Below, one piece after another: positions 35,153 through 44,437 of a stretch of 64,000 bases of DNA. The notes under the pieces are model-generated. The model did not search any database, had not been told where the DNA came from, and saw nothing but the letters and a program-made list of their open reading frames with translations. The stretch comes from RUG11462 sp045649405 (GTDB taxonomy: Bacteria; Bacillota; Clostridia; Oscillospirales; Acutalibacteraceae): NCBI GenBank assembly GCA_045649405.1, contig JAZRPW010000007.1:41507-105506 (forward strand), given 5' to 3'. Each line of letters starts with the position of its first letter. The stretch's first letter is position 1. Position numbers and translations under genes: made by a program.

Positions 35153-36307
35153 CTAAATATTTTTCATAAACTCAGCAATTTTTAAAACTGCTTCTTCTAA
35201 CTTCTCTTTTTCTAATGTAAATGCAATTCTAATATAATCATCATAATTTTCGCCGTAAGTTTTGCCTGGGGCTACCGCAACGTGTTGCTCTTTTAACAAC
35301 CTTTCGGCAAACTCAAGCGATGTAAGACCTGACTCTTTGATATTAACAAAAAGATAGAATGTTGAATCTGGCTTTTTGCAAGAAAGACCTTCAATTTTAT
35401 TAATTGCATTTGCAATGTAATTTCTTCTATCTTCAAAAACTTCAAGCATTGACTTGTCAGTTACGCATTCTTCATAAGCAGTGATACTAGCATATTGTGA
35501 AGGAAGTGGTGTGCAAGCAGAAATGTTTTCTTGCATTTTTGTCATACAGTCAATAAACTCGGCAGGTGCTACCGCATAACCCGCTCTATACCCTGTCATT
35601 GAAAAGCGTTTTGACAAACTATCAATCAAAACTGTACGCTCGCGCATTCCATTTCTTGTAAAAATGCTGCTGTGTTTTTTGTTTTCATAAATCAAATAAC
35701 TATAAACTTCATCAGAAATTACAGTTAAATCATTTTTAATTGCAATGTCGGCAATATCATCTAAAATCTCATCATTTAAAACAACGCCAGTTGGGTTGCA
35801 AGGTGTGTTTAAAATAATACCAACTGTTTTATCAGTAATTGCATTTTCAATTTGCTCTTTTGTTGGAATAAATCCGTTTTCTTCCGAAGTGTTTACAACA
35901 ACTGGCACGCCACCTGCTAATTTAATCATTTGAATATAATTAACATAGTAAGGCGCTAAAACGATTACCTCATCGCCCTCGTCAACAAGGCAAGCAACCG
36001 AAATATATAACGCACCCATTCCACCAACCGAAACCATTATTTCGCTTTCAGGGTCGACAGTTTGGTTGTATTCATTTTTAATGTGTTTTGACAAAACTTT
36101 GCGCAAATCAGCAATGCCTGCATTTGATGAATAATGGGTATTGCCCTGCATTATTGCATCACAAGCGGCTTGTCTTATTTTAATATTCGGCATAACATCA
36201 GGGTCACCCAATGTTAAGTCTATTACATCATCAAACTGCTTTGCGATGTCAAAAAACTGTCGTGTAAGCGAAGTTTCAATTTGACTCGCTTTTTTAGAAA
36301 TTTTCAA
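35153..36307 (-). CDS. class I/II PLP aminotransferase in polysaccharide locus
   Basis: The 384-residue fold-type I aminotransferase shows NTPCNPTG, VISDEVYSYLIY, the Schiff-base lysine in LIDSLSKRFSMTGYRAGYA, and a C-terminal Arg (DDYIRIAFT). It is a divergent paralogue of the enzyme at 2.2-3.3 kb; both begin with a similar layout (QFFDIA..ID.TLG.PD). An amino-acid aminotransferase inside a capsule operon is unusual and, beside an ATP-grasp ligase gene, suggests a dedicated amino acid supply for glycan decoration. The substrate is unknown. Confidence 0.87.
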   Translation of the reverse strand: MKISKKASQIETSLTRQFFDIAKQFDDVIDLTLGDPDVMPNIKIRQAACDAIMQGNTHYSSNAGIADLRKVLSKHIKNEYNQTVDPESEIMVSVGGMGALYISVACLVDEGDEVIVLAPYYVNYIQMIKLAGGVPVVVNTSEENGFIPTKEQIENAITDKTVGIILNTPCNPTGVVLNDEILDDIADIAIKNDLTVISDEVYSYLIYENKKHSSIFTRNGMRERTVLIDSLSKRFSMTGYRAGYAVAPAEFIDCMTKMQENISACTPLPSQYASITAYEECVTDKSMLEVFEDRRNYIANAINKIEGLSCKKPDSTFYLFVNIKESGLTSLEFAERLLKEQHVAVAPGKTYGENYDDYIRIAFTLEKEKLEEAVLKIAEFMKNI

Positions 36308-36324
36308 CTTAAATTCCCTTTCTT

Positions 36325-37797
36325 TTAATTTTCGCCTTTTCTACTTTTCAAAAATTTGATTAAAAACTTTTTAACCATTTCAAAAACATACATAAATGCT
36401 TCTAACTTAAATATGTAAGAAATGCCAACATAAACAACAGCACCTACAATTACTTGAAGGCCGAGCAACACTATTGTAGGAAGCGAAATAAATTGCATAA
36501 CATAAACAATAGCCGCCATAAATACGGACGCTGCCATGCTTGGCAAAATATCTCTTATTTGCTCAAGATATGAATAGTTAAGCAATTTTTTATTAGGAAA
36601 CGCATTGATAATGCCACTCGCAATATTACCTAACAACATACCAATTGCAATTGCCTGAACATTTATAAAGAAAGTAACTGACAAAATTGACAAGCCAACT
36701 ACCTTTTTAGCTATTTCAAGTTTTAAGAAAATATCACTTCTGCCAACTGCTTTGATTGCATTAAGATTCGCAGTATGAATAGGGTAAAAAGCATATGTGA
36801 TGCAGAAAATTCTCATATAAAAAGCAACTGCGCTTATATCCCACTTTTCGCCCAAAAGCAACTGCAACAATGGAAATGATACTGCCGCCAAACCCATCAT
36901 CATAGGCCACAAAATACATGAACTTGTTTTGATTGAACGGCGAGTCATTGATTTTACTTTTTCACGGTTATCTTGCTCCCTACTCATTGCCGGAAACAAA
37001 ACGCCATCAATAGAAGCATTTAAATTCGAAGCAATGATTTTAGGTATTCTTTGACCTTGGTCATACTGTCCTAAATCGGCCTTTTGATATTTTAAACCTA
37101 TAAGAATTGTTCTGCATTCATTATAAAGCCTATCAATCAACGATGAGCAGAACAACTTCCAACCATAAGAAAACAAGCTCTTGAGTCTTTTAAAAGAGAA
37201 CACCCATTTTGGTTTCCATTTCACAGTAAACCACATAATCATTGTACTAAAAAATGTGTTTAAAAGACGTTGAGCAACAAGTGCCCAAATGCCAAATCCC
37301 ATATATGCCATTGCAACACCAACTGCACCTGAAATCAAAACCGCAGGCATTGTTGAATAGAAAAACTTTTTAAATTGCAATTTTTTTGATATATAAGCAA
37401 TTTGAATATTCTTGAGCCCCGAAACAACAAGCGTTAAACCAAGAACTCGTATATAAGCAGATAGACCTTCATATTTGCCTTGCAAATAAGGAGCAACAAA
37501 GAATAAACCTGCATACAAAACAATACAAACAACCAAATTAAAATAAAATACTGTTGAAAAATCTATATCATCAGAATTTTTCTTTTGTATAAGTGCATTG
37601 CCCATACCACTATCAATAAACACCTGAAGTATTTCTGTAAAAGCAAGAATAAGTGCAACTGTACCTAATGCATCTTCGCCTAATTCTCGCGCTAAAATGA
37701 TATTTACAATAAACGAAACCGCTTGAAGTCCAAATCTTTCAGCAAGACGCCAGAAAAATCCGGCAAGCGTTTTTTGTTTTAAATTACTTTCCGCCAT
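36325..37797 (-). CDS. polysaccharide flippase (Wzx-like, MOP superfamily)
   Basis: The 490-residue multi-spanning membrane protein has about 12-14 hydrophobic segments. The N-terminus (TLAGFFWRLAERFGLQAVSFIVNIILAREL) and the loop LFSYGWKLFCSSLIDRLYNE are characteristic of WzxC/lipopolysaccharide-exporter-type flippases. It would move the undecaprenyl-linked repeat unit across the membrane for polymerisation by the Wzy-like protein encoded at 42-43 kb. The presence of both indicates a Wzx/Wzy-dependent pathway. Confidence 0.9.
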   Translation of the reverse strand: MAESNLKQKTLAGFFWRLAERFGLQAVSFIVNIILARELGEDALGTVALILAFTEILQVFIDSGMGNALIQKKNSDDIDFSTVFYFNLVVCIVLYAGLFFVAPYLQGKYEGLSAYIRVLGLTLVVSGLKNIQIAYISKKLQFKKFFYSTMPAVLISGAVGVAMAYMGFGIWALVAQRLLNTFFSTMIMWFTVKWKPKWVFSFKRLKSLFSYGWKLFCSSLIDRLYNECRTILIGLKYQKADLGQYDQGQRIPKIIASNLNASIDGVLFPAMSREQDNREKVKSMTRRSIKTSSCILWPMMMGLAAVSFPLLQLLLGEKWDISAVAFYMRIFCITYAFYPIHTANLNAIKAVGRSDIFLKLEIAKKVVGLSILSVTFFINVQAIAIGMLLGNIASGIINAFPNKKLLNYSYLEQIRDILPSMAASVFMAAIVYVMQFISLPTIVLLGLQVIVGAVVYVGISYIFKLEAFMYVFEMVKKFLIKFLKSRKGEN

Positions 37798-37814
37798 TTA
37801 ATAACCTCGTAATC

Positions 37815-39032
37815 TTATTTTAAAAATGTTTTTTGATTTTTTAATACTTTTATAAGTTTTACTCCACCGATTTTATAAAGCAAAGACATTAATTTATCTT
37901 TTTTTGATAACATAACATTATCAAATTTATAAAACTCAATATTTTCACAAGAATTTTTGATAAACTCAAAATGCTTTTTATACTCTTCTTTATAATCTGT
38001 TGTTTCTATAATTTCACAACTATTTTTTTCTAAAAAATCGCCATATAAAATGTTTTCTAAATAGTCTACAACTTTGACATTATTATTTTCTTCTCTTTTT
38101 AATTTTACAGTTGTATCAAACCCATAAACACCAATTGCTTCATTATCATAAACATCAAGCGAAATTGTTGGAATTCCTATTATATATGGTGGCTTTACGC
38201 AACCAGCACCAGCAATTGCGATATTCATAAGTTTTAGCATCTTTTCAGGAATTGGAAATAGTTTTCCTGCAAAAATCAAACTAACATTGCTATAATTTTT
38301 CGCAATTTTTCTTATGCTTTTTTGCAAAGCTTTATCAATTCCACCAACAAACAAAATAGCAAATTGTTCATCAAGATGATTTTGAGAAAACTCAAAAACT
38401 TTTTTCGCAGATTCAAAAACATAAGGTTTTTTTCCTCTGCCAATTATACCAATTACTATCTTTCCTTCTGTTTTTTCAAAATAGCAATCAGAAATTTCTA
38501 TATCTTCAACAGGATTACCTAAAGCAGCATTTAAACTATAAAAACTATTACAGTCTTCAAAAAGTTTTTTCATAACTTCTTCGGTGATACATGCTAATTC
38601 TTTTCGATTATATTTAAACCTTAAAAATTCAACAACATATTTTTCTATTCCTGCAAAATCTTCGCCCAATAAATAAACAATATGTTTTGCATTTATTCTC
38701 TTTGAAAGCACTTCACCCCATATTGCAAGAAAAGGTGTATGGCTTTCAATTATGATTTCATCGTCTAATTTATAATCAATTTTTTCACAAAACCAATCTA
38801 TAATAGATTCTACTTTTTTATTTGACAAGCAATAAGGATTTAAAGATAATTCTTCACAAATTAAATCTGCATATTTTTTTAGCGCTTCAATTTCGATTTT
38901 TCCGTATTTAGTTGAAAACACATAAGTTTCATACCCTGCACTCTGGCAAAATTCAGATTTGTTTTTACAATAAATCTGACCACCACCAATGGAAAAAACG
39001 AAACTTGATAACAAAATATACTTTTTACTCAT
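37815..39032 (-). CDS. putative GT-B glycosyltransferase (tandem copy 1)
   Basis: The 405-residue soluble protein has no signal peptide. It begins MSKKYILLSSFVFSIGGGQIY and has a two-lobed Rossmann pattern; the second half (VIGIIGRGKKPYVFESAKKVFEF, LIFAGKLFPIPEKMLKLMNIAIAGAG) looks like a GT-B nucleotide-sugar-binding lobe. No catalytic E-x7-E is obvious, so the family is uncertain. It is a clear tandem paralogue of the next gene upstream, sharing GGGQIYC.NK, YLLGE.F.G, NPVEDIEIS or VPVEDIEIS, and KKDK..SLLYKIGGVKLI. The function is presumably addition of one sugar of the repeat unit. Confidence 0.75.
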   Translation of the reverse strand: MSKKYILLSSFVFSIGGGQIYCKNKSEFCQSAGYETYVFSTKYGKIEIEALKKYADLICEELSLNPYCLSNKKVESIIDWFCEKIDYKLDDEIIIESHTPFLAIWGEVLSKRINAKHIVYLLGEDFAGIEKYVVEFLRFKYNRKELACITEEVMKKLFEDCNSFYSLNAALGNPVEDIEISDCYFEKTEGKIVIGIIGRGKKPYVFESAKKVFEFSQNHLDEQFAILFVGGIDKALQKSIRKIAKNYSNVSLIFAGKLFPIPEKMLKLMNIAIAGAGCVKPPYIIGIPTISLDVYDNEAIGVYGFDTTVKLKREENNNVKVVDYLENILYGDFLEKNSCEIIETTDYKEEYKKHFEFIKNSCENIEFYKFDNVMLSKKDKLMSLLYKIGGVKLIKVLKNQKTFLK

Positions 39033-39043
39033 TGCTTCCCTTT

Positions 39044-40273
39044 CTATATTTTTGATTTTAATTTTTTTAATAATCTAATCAGTTTTACGCCACCGATTTT
39101 ATAAAGAATAGAAAATATTTTATCTTTTTTAGTTGCGCTCATATTTGAAAAATCATAGTATTCTTTTTTATCACAAGAATTGTTAATAAAATCAAAATGT
39201 TTTTCATAAGCCGCATTAAAATCAATCGGTTCTGGCGCTGTATATTCATTTTCTTTTATGAAATTACCATAAATAATTTCTTCAAGATAATAATCTGCAT
39301 TATTTTTCGATTTTTGTTCTTTAGACACCGTTACGAGAGTATCATAACCCATAACACCAATAGGTTTATTATTATAAACATTCATTACGATAGTAGGGAT
39401 TTCTTCATAATAAGGTGGCGCTACACAGCCCGCTGCTGCAAAAGCAACGTTCATAAGATGTAGTAATTTCTTCGGTATTGGAAATTGATCACCTATAAGC
39501 ATTAAATCTACATTTTGATAAGATTCTACATAACTTTTAATTTCTTCAGAAATACCTGGTACGATACTTCCTACGACTAATAAAACAAATTTTTCTTCTG
39601 TATGTTTTTCGGCGAATTCACAAACAATTTTTACAGACTCGAAAACATAATTTTTATCGCCCCTGCCAATAACTCCAATTACTTTTTTATCTTTACACTT
39701 TTCTACCAATTCACTTGAAATTTCAATATCTTCAACTGGCACACCAAGTCTTGCTTGTAAAAAGAAACAATCTTCTTCAGATAAGTTTTTATATGGGGCA
39801 AACATTCTTTGCATAGCCACTTTATTTATATTTGCAAGTTCTTTGCGACCATATTTAAAATCTAAAAACTTAAATACATAATCAGACAATCCATCAAAAT
39901 GTTCACCTAAAAGATATATTATATGTTTAGCATTTAATCTTTTGGCTAAAAGTTCTCCCCAAACCGCAAGATACTCAGTATGGCTTTCAATTACAATTTC
40001 ATCGCCTTCGATATAATCAATTTTTTTGCAGATTTTATTAAGAATTTTTTGAGTTGTTATTTTGTTAAAAGTTATAGGATAAAAATCTAATTCATCTATA
40101 ATAAGTGGCAAAAATTTTTCTAAATTTTTAACAAACAATTCTCCACCGTGAGTTGAAAAAATAAATGTTTCAAAACCTATTGAGTTTAAATATTTATATT
40201 TATTGTTGCAATAAATCTGACCACCACCGAGATTTACAATTGCATTTGTCAACATAATATATTTCTTGCTCAT
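39044..40273 (-). CDS. putative GT-B glycosyltransferase (tandem copy 2)
   Basis: The roughly 409-residue paralogue of the preceding entry is encoded 11 bases upstream of it. I chose ATG 40273 (MSKKYIML), six bases after AGAGG, over the ATG two codons earlier, to match its sibling. Shared features are GGGQIYCNNKYKY, HIIYLLGEHFDGL, VIGVIGRGDKNYVFESVKIVCEF, FPIPKKLLHLMNVAFAAAGC and the same C-terminal KIGGVKLIRLL. The pair probably arose by duplication and now serves two different linkages, or one copy is redundant. Confidence 0.75.
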   Translation of the reverse strand: MSKKYIMLTNAIVNLGGGQIYCNNKYKYLNSIGFETFIFSTHGGELFVKNLEKFLPLIIDELDFYPITFNKITTQKILNKICKKIDYIEGDEIVIESHTEYLAVWGELLAKRLNAKHIIYLLGEHFDGLSDYVFKFLDFKYGRKELANINKVAMQRMFAPYKNLSEEDCFFLQARLGVPVEDIEISSELVEKCKDKKVIGVIGRGDKNYVFESVKIVCEFAEKHTEEKFVLLVVGSIVPGISEEIKSYVESYQNVDLMLIGDQFPIPKKLLHLMNVAFAAAGCVAPPYYEEIPTIVMNVYNNKPIGVMGYDTLVTVSKEQKSKNNADYYLEEIIYGNFIKENEYTAPEPIDFNAAYEKHFDFINNSCDKKEYYDFSNMSATKKDKIFSILYKIGGVKLIRLLKKLKSKI

Positions 40274-40290
40274 TTTCATCCTCTAACCAC

Positions 40291-41172
40291 TTATAATTCT
40301 ATCAAATTACCAAATTTCAAGTCCCACTCTTCTGGAATAAACTTTCTAAAACCAGAAGCAGGAAAAAACGATATTTCGCCAAATAAAAGTTTTCCTTCTA
40401 TTTCATAAAAATCTACTCTTGTAAATTTGATTCCTTGAGATAAGATTTCGGAAATTTCTTTCATTTTATCTAAATGCACAGGTTTTTTTGGCAAAACGTA
40501 AGATGTTTTACAATTGTCTCTTTTTATATCTAAATGATTCCAATCAAAATCAAAAAAATCAATTTTCAAATCATTTATCTCTCTATCAACACATGTATGC
40601 AAAACTTCTGCTTTTCCGCCAAAACAAAAAACTTTATAATCTATAATATTTTTACTTAAAAACTCTTCAGCAATAATTCTTGGCTTAACATTTTTATAAG
40701 GCCATTCTCTGCCGTTATGATAATAATTTCGTTTTAAAGATTTATTAATTTTATTTTTAGCTTGCTTTAAATTTAATTTCGTTTTATCACTACACACAAC
40801 AACGCCACCGCTGTTATGGGTGCATTTTAAAACAAACTTATCTGGCAACTTATCAAAATCAATATCATCAAAGTTTTCCCAAACACCAAGAGTTTTTACA
40901 ATATACTCTTCGCCAATTTTATTTGATACATAATTTTTTGCTTGATATTTATCAACCATTATTGTATAAACATCTTTTTTATCATTCAGCTTTAGCCACT
41001 GAAGTTTTTCATTAAAAGTTTTTGGTTTTTCTAAATCTAACTCTTTGCCTAAATTGAGCTTATAAAAAAACTTTATGTAACTCTCATCAGAAAGGAAATT
41101 AAAAAAGCCTTTACTTTCTATGTAAAATAAAATCTTTTTTGGATTTTTTAATACACTCAATAATCTTTTCAT
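40291..41172 (-). CDS. TupA-like ATP-grasp protein (tandem copy 1)
   Basis: The 293-residue protein has the TupA-like ATP-grasp pattern: KPKTFNEKLQWLKL, MVDKYQAKNYV, DKFVLKCTHNSGGVVVC (ATP-binding loop), PRIIAEEFL, DYKVFCFGGK and FTRVDFYEIEGKLLFGEISFFPASG. The family is named after TupA of teichuronopeptide synthesis, and members are common in surface-glycan loci. Some are thought to ligate amino acids or act in wall-polymer assembly, but the reaction is not settled. It is about 60% similar by eye to the gene immediately upstream. It is co-transcribed, with 11 bases to the neighbouring glycosyltransferase gene. Confidence 0.83.
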   Translation of the reverse strand: MKRLLSVLKNPKKILFYIESKGFFNFLSDESYIKFFYKLNLGKELDLEKPKTFNEKLQWLKLNDKKDVYTIMVDKYQAKNYVSNKIGEEYIVKTLGVWENFDDIDFDKLPDKFVLKCTHNSGGVVVCSDKTKLNLKQAKNKINKSLKRNYYHNGREWPYKNVKPRIIAEEFLSKNIIDYKVFCFGGKAEVLHTCVDREINDLKIDFFDFDWNHLDIKRDNCKTSYVLPKKPVHLDKMKEISEILSQGIKFTRVDFYEIEGKLLFGEISFFPASGFRKFIPEEWDLKFGNLIEL

Positions 41173-41207
41173 TATTTATAATACAATTCCTTATTTCACG
41201 TATTTAC

Positions 41208-42104
41208 TTATATTTCAACCATTTTACCTAATTTTTCATCCCATTCTTTTGGTGAAAAAGGCATATAACCACTACAAGGAGAAAAAGTAAACTCTGAAAA
41301 ATAAACTTTTCCAGCTACTTCATATAGATCTACACGCAAAAATTTATACCCTTTTGAAAGTTTTTCAGAAATCTCGAGCATTTCTTCATACTTTTCAGGT
41401 TTTTCAGGTAGCTTTTCAAATGGTTTAAAATCTTCACGTTTAAACTCAGAAAAAGTCCAATCTTTATTTAAAAAACTAATACTTGCTGTTGAATGGTCTT
41501 CTAACCCTTCTGAAACATACAAACACAAAACTTTACCATCAGCACAATAAAATTTGTAATCACGAAGGCCTTGGTCTTTTTTGTTTTCCAAATATTTTTC
41601 AGCAATAATTCTTGGCTTAACATTTTTATATGGCCATTCCCTGCCGTTATAATAATAGTTTCTATTTAACGATTTGTTTATTTTAGCTTTTGCTTTTTCT
41701 AAATCTAACTTTGATTTATCTCTGCAAATTACTAATCCACCACTATCATGAGTACATTTTAACACAAACTGATCTGGTAAAGATTCAAAATCAATTTCAT
41801 CAAAGTTATCCCAAATACCAAGGTTTTTCACAACATACTCTTCGCCGATTAAACTTGCTACATAATTTTTAACTTCATATTTATCAACCATTGTTGTATA
41901 AATATCTTTTCTATCATAAAGTTTTAACCATTGAAGCTTTTCATTAAAAGTTTTTGGATTATCAAGGTTAAGCTTTTTACCCATATTTAATTTATAAAAA
42001 AACTTTAAATATTTCTCATCAGAAAGAAAGTTGAAAAAACCTTTACTTTCTAAATAAAACAATATTTTTTTTGGCTCTTTAATTACTTTGAATATTCTGT
42101 TCAT
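41208..42104 (-). CDS. TupA-like ATP-grasp protein (tandem copy 2)
   Basis: The 298-residue paralogue shares whole stretches with the previous entry (ILFYLESKGFFNFLSDE, NPKTFNEKLQWLKL, NYYYNGREWPYKNVKPR). The ATP-binding loop FVLKCTHDSGGLVIC and the C-terminal FLRVDLYEVAGKVYFSEFTFSPCSG are present. Its ATG lies 26 bases inside the end of the polymerase gene, so the two are translationally coupled. Two tandem TupA-like genes next to two tandem glycosyltransferases suggest block-wise duplication. The substrate is unknown. Confidence 0.83.
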   Translation of the reverse strand: MNRIFKVIKEPKKILFYLESKGFFNFLSDEKYLKFFYKLNMGKKLNLDNPKTFNEKLQWLKLYDRKDIYTTMVDKYEVKNYVASLIGEEYVVKNLGIWDNFDEIDFESLPDQFVLKCTHDSGGLVICRDKSKLDLEKAKAKINKSLNRNYYYNGREWPYKNVKPRIIAEKYLENKKDQGLRDYKFYCADGKVLCLYVSEGLEDHSTASISFLNKDWTFSEFKREDFKPFEKLPEKPEKYEEMLEISEKLSKGYKFLRVDLYEVAGKVYFSEFTFSPCSGYMPFSPKEWDEKLGKMVEI

Positions 42105-43362
42105 CTTTTAAATCCTTAACATGTAGTTTAACATTCATATACATCAAAATATAAATGATAATATAATACTCATTTTGATAGTTAACGCACCAAAACGATA
42201 CAAAAATAACAATAATTAACATTAAAAACAATAAAGCATCTCTATTAAAATTCAATTTTTCTTTTACCATGAATCTAACACTTTGAGTTAATAAATAAAC
42301 AAACATAGAATAATATATTGAAAATCCTACTATACCCAATGTTGAAAGGATTTCAAGATAGTTATTATGGCTATATGCTTTGTGAGAATAGTTAATTTCA
42401 CCCATAAAAGTTTTAAAGTTATTCATACCATAACCGATAATAGGATTTTCTTTAAACAGATATATCGCTTTTTCTGTAAAAAATATTCGCTCTTCAATAC
42501 TTGCATCTGCAGAAGTATCACCTAAAAATGCATCTACCATAGCTTCAAGACGAAAACCTACAACATCATAGAAAACATCAACCGATATTATAATCCTATA
42601 AAGAACAAACAAGGCGGCAACTGCAAAAATTATCTGAAATAAAAGTTTTGCAAAGTCATTACCTGTTTTACTTTTCATATAAGTTAAAAGAGGATAAGCA
42701 ACAATACCGATAATACACATCAAGGTACCTTTTCTCGACCCTGAGAACAGCGAAATCGTAGTAAACGCAACCACAAACACATAGTTAAAATATTTTTTCT
42801 TAGAAAAAGCTAAATACATAGCAATGATTACGCCGATAGCAAAACGAACGCCAATATCATTAGAATGAAGGCCTAATGCGCTACCAATACGCTCTGTTCC
42901 CCAGTCTCTAAAAGGTGTTCTAATCAAAAGAACAATTGCAGAATAAACCATTGAATAAACAATCAATTTAAGGCACTTATCTATATCTTCGCGAACTTTT
43001 ATTCGGTTACAAAGACATATAATACAACCAACCATTTGAACAAAGGTGTTGTTATAGAAAAACACAGAACTAACCGAACTTGCCCACAAACACGACAGAT
43101 AACCAAACCCTAAAAATGACAAAAACCAGGCAGAAATTCCTGTCCATTGAAAATAGTTTGTTACAAGCATTTGTACAACGCTGACACCCAAAAACAAAAC
43201 AAATGTTAATCTTATAAATAAAGCATCAAAACCTTCACCTGTTTGGTGAGCTGTTGTTGCTATCAAATATAAAAAGAAACAAAAGTCTTGCAATGTTTCT
43301 ATACCTATTGCACCTTTTTTCTTTTCAGTCAAATCGGTACTCTTTGTAATAATCTTACCCAC
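42079..43362 (-). CDS. Wzy-like O-antigen polymerase/ligase
   Basis: The roughly 427-residue membrane protein has 10-12 hydrophobic segments and a large extracytoplasmic loop near 270-340 ending in the Wzy_C/WaaL-type motif SHNNYLEILSTLGIVGF. It would polymerise flipped repeat units. I chose GTG 43362 as the start because GGAGG lies five bases upstream; the in-frame TTG at 43374 contains that ribosome site. The stop of the upstream glycosyltransferase gene is one base away. The C-terminus overlaps the TupA-like gene by 26 bases. Confidence 0.86.
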   Translation of the reverse strand: MGKIITKSTDLTEKKKGAIGIETLQDFCFFLYLIATTAHQTGEGFDALFIRLTFVLFLGVSVVQMLVTNYFQWTGISAWFLSFLGFGYLSCLWASSVSSVFFYNNTFVQMVGCIICLCNRIKVREDIDKCLKLIVYSMVYSAIVLLIRTPFRDWGTERIGSALGLHSNDIGVRFAIGVIIAMYLAFSKKKYFNYVFVVAFTTISLFSGSRKGTLMCIIGIVAYPLLTYMKSKTGNDFAKLLFQIIFAVAALFVLYRIIISVDVFYDVVGFRLEAMVDAFLGDTSADASIEERIFFTEKAIYLFKENPIIGYGMNNFKTFMGEINYSHKAYSHNNYLEILSTLGIVGFSIYYSMFVYLLTQSVRFMVKEKLNFNRDALLFLMLIIVIFVSFWCVNYQNEYYIIIYILMYMNVKLHVKDLKDEQNIQSN

Positions 43363-43363
43363 A

Positions 43364-44434
43364 TTAACCTCCAACTTTTTTAATCAATTGTTTTACAATT
43401 TTTTCTGCTGAATAATTTTCAATTACAAATTCTCTTCCATTTTCAGCAATTTTTTCTTTATCTAATTCAAAAAGCATTTTTTCAATAGCTTTTGACATTT
43501 CTTCTGCATTGTTAACCGGTACTAAAAGTCCATTTTCGCCATCTGTAATAATATCAGCCGGCCCTGTTGGACAATCAGTTGACACGCAAGGCACGCCTGC
43601 TGCCATTGCTTCCATCAATGAATTCGGCATACCCTCAAAATCTGATGATAAAACATACAAATCAATACTTTCAAGCATTGATTTCATATCATTTGTTCTA
43701 CCCATTAACAAAACGCTTTCACTCAAACCTTTTTTATCAATATAATCTTGCAAATCTTGTTTTAACTCGCCATCACCAAAAAGCTGAAGTTGCAATTCTT
43801 TATGATTTTCATAAACCTTTTGGAATGCATCAATAAGCATAAAAAAGTTTTTTTGCGAATTAAGTCTGCCTGCTGAAGCGATAGTTGTTTTTTCACCTGT
43901 TTTGTTATGCTTGCAGTCAAACAAATCTCCTCTAACCGGGTTTGCCAACACAAAAATTTTCTTTTTTGTTTTCTCATCGAAATACGCTTTTTGGTCATTG
44001 TTTTGCACATAAGTTTTGAAAGAAAACTTTATAAACAAATCGCGCAAAAATCTATGTACTTTTCCTGTTGGAAATGTTTTTGGGTCATTTCTAACTGTTT
44101 GAACTATTTTTTGTCCTGCGCAAGCACAAGCAACACAGGTTTGAATACAAACATGTGATAAAAACGGAATTACAAAATCTGCTTTTTCAGCCTTTACAAT
44201 TTTTCTCAAAGTAAAAAGCCTTTGAAAATAATTCATTTTATCATAAGCCTCTTCAAAGCCACCTGACAAATAAACCTTTTTAACTTTGTTTGAAGTTTCA
44301 TACTCTTCTTCAGTTTTAAAATAAATCAAAACAGTTGCTTCGTGACCTTGATTTGTTAATTCACTTGCAAGAATTGAAACAACTCTTTCTGCACCGCCTT
44401 TTGAAAGTGACGGTATTACAAACAAAAATTTCAT
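43364..44434 (-). CDS. family 4 glycosyltransferase
   Basis: The 356-residue GT-B enzyme has LSKGGAERVVSILASEL near the N-terminus, IASAGRLNSQKNF near the middle, and the retaining-GT4 donor site SSDFEGMPNSLMEAMAAGVPCVSTDCPTGP with the E-x7-E pair. It transfers a sugar from a nucleotide donor to the lipid-linked repeat unit on the cytoplasmic side. The specific sugar is not predictable. It is spaced 3 bases from the next upstream gene. Confidence 0.9.
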   Translation of the reverse strand: MKFLFVIPSLSKGGAERVVSILASELTNQGHEATVLIYFKTEEEYETSNKVKKVYLSGGFEEAYDKMNYFQRLFTLRKIVKAEKADFVIPFLSHVCIQTCVACACAGQKIVQTVRNDPKTFPTGKVHRFLRDLFIKFSFKTYVQNNDQKAYFDEKTKKKIFVLANPVRGDLFDCKHNKTGEKTTIASAGRLNSQKNFFMLIDAFQKVYENHKELQLQLFGDGELKQDLQDYIDKKGLSESVLLMGRTNDMKSMLESIDLYVLSSDFEGMPNSLMEAMAAGVPCVSTDCPTGPADIITDGENGLLVPVNNAEEMSKAIEKMLFELDKEKIAENGREFVIENYSAEKIVKQLIKKVGG

Positions 44435-44437
44435 TAA

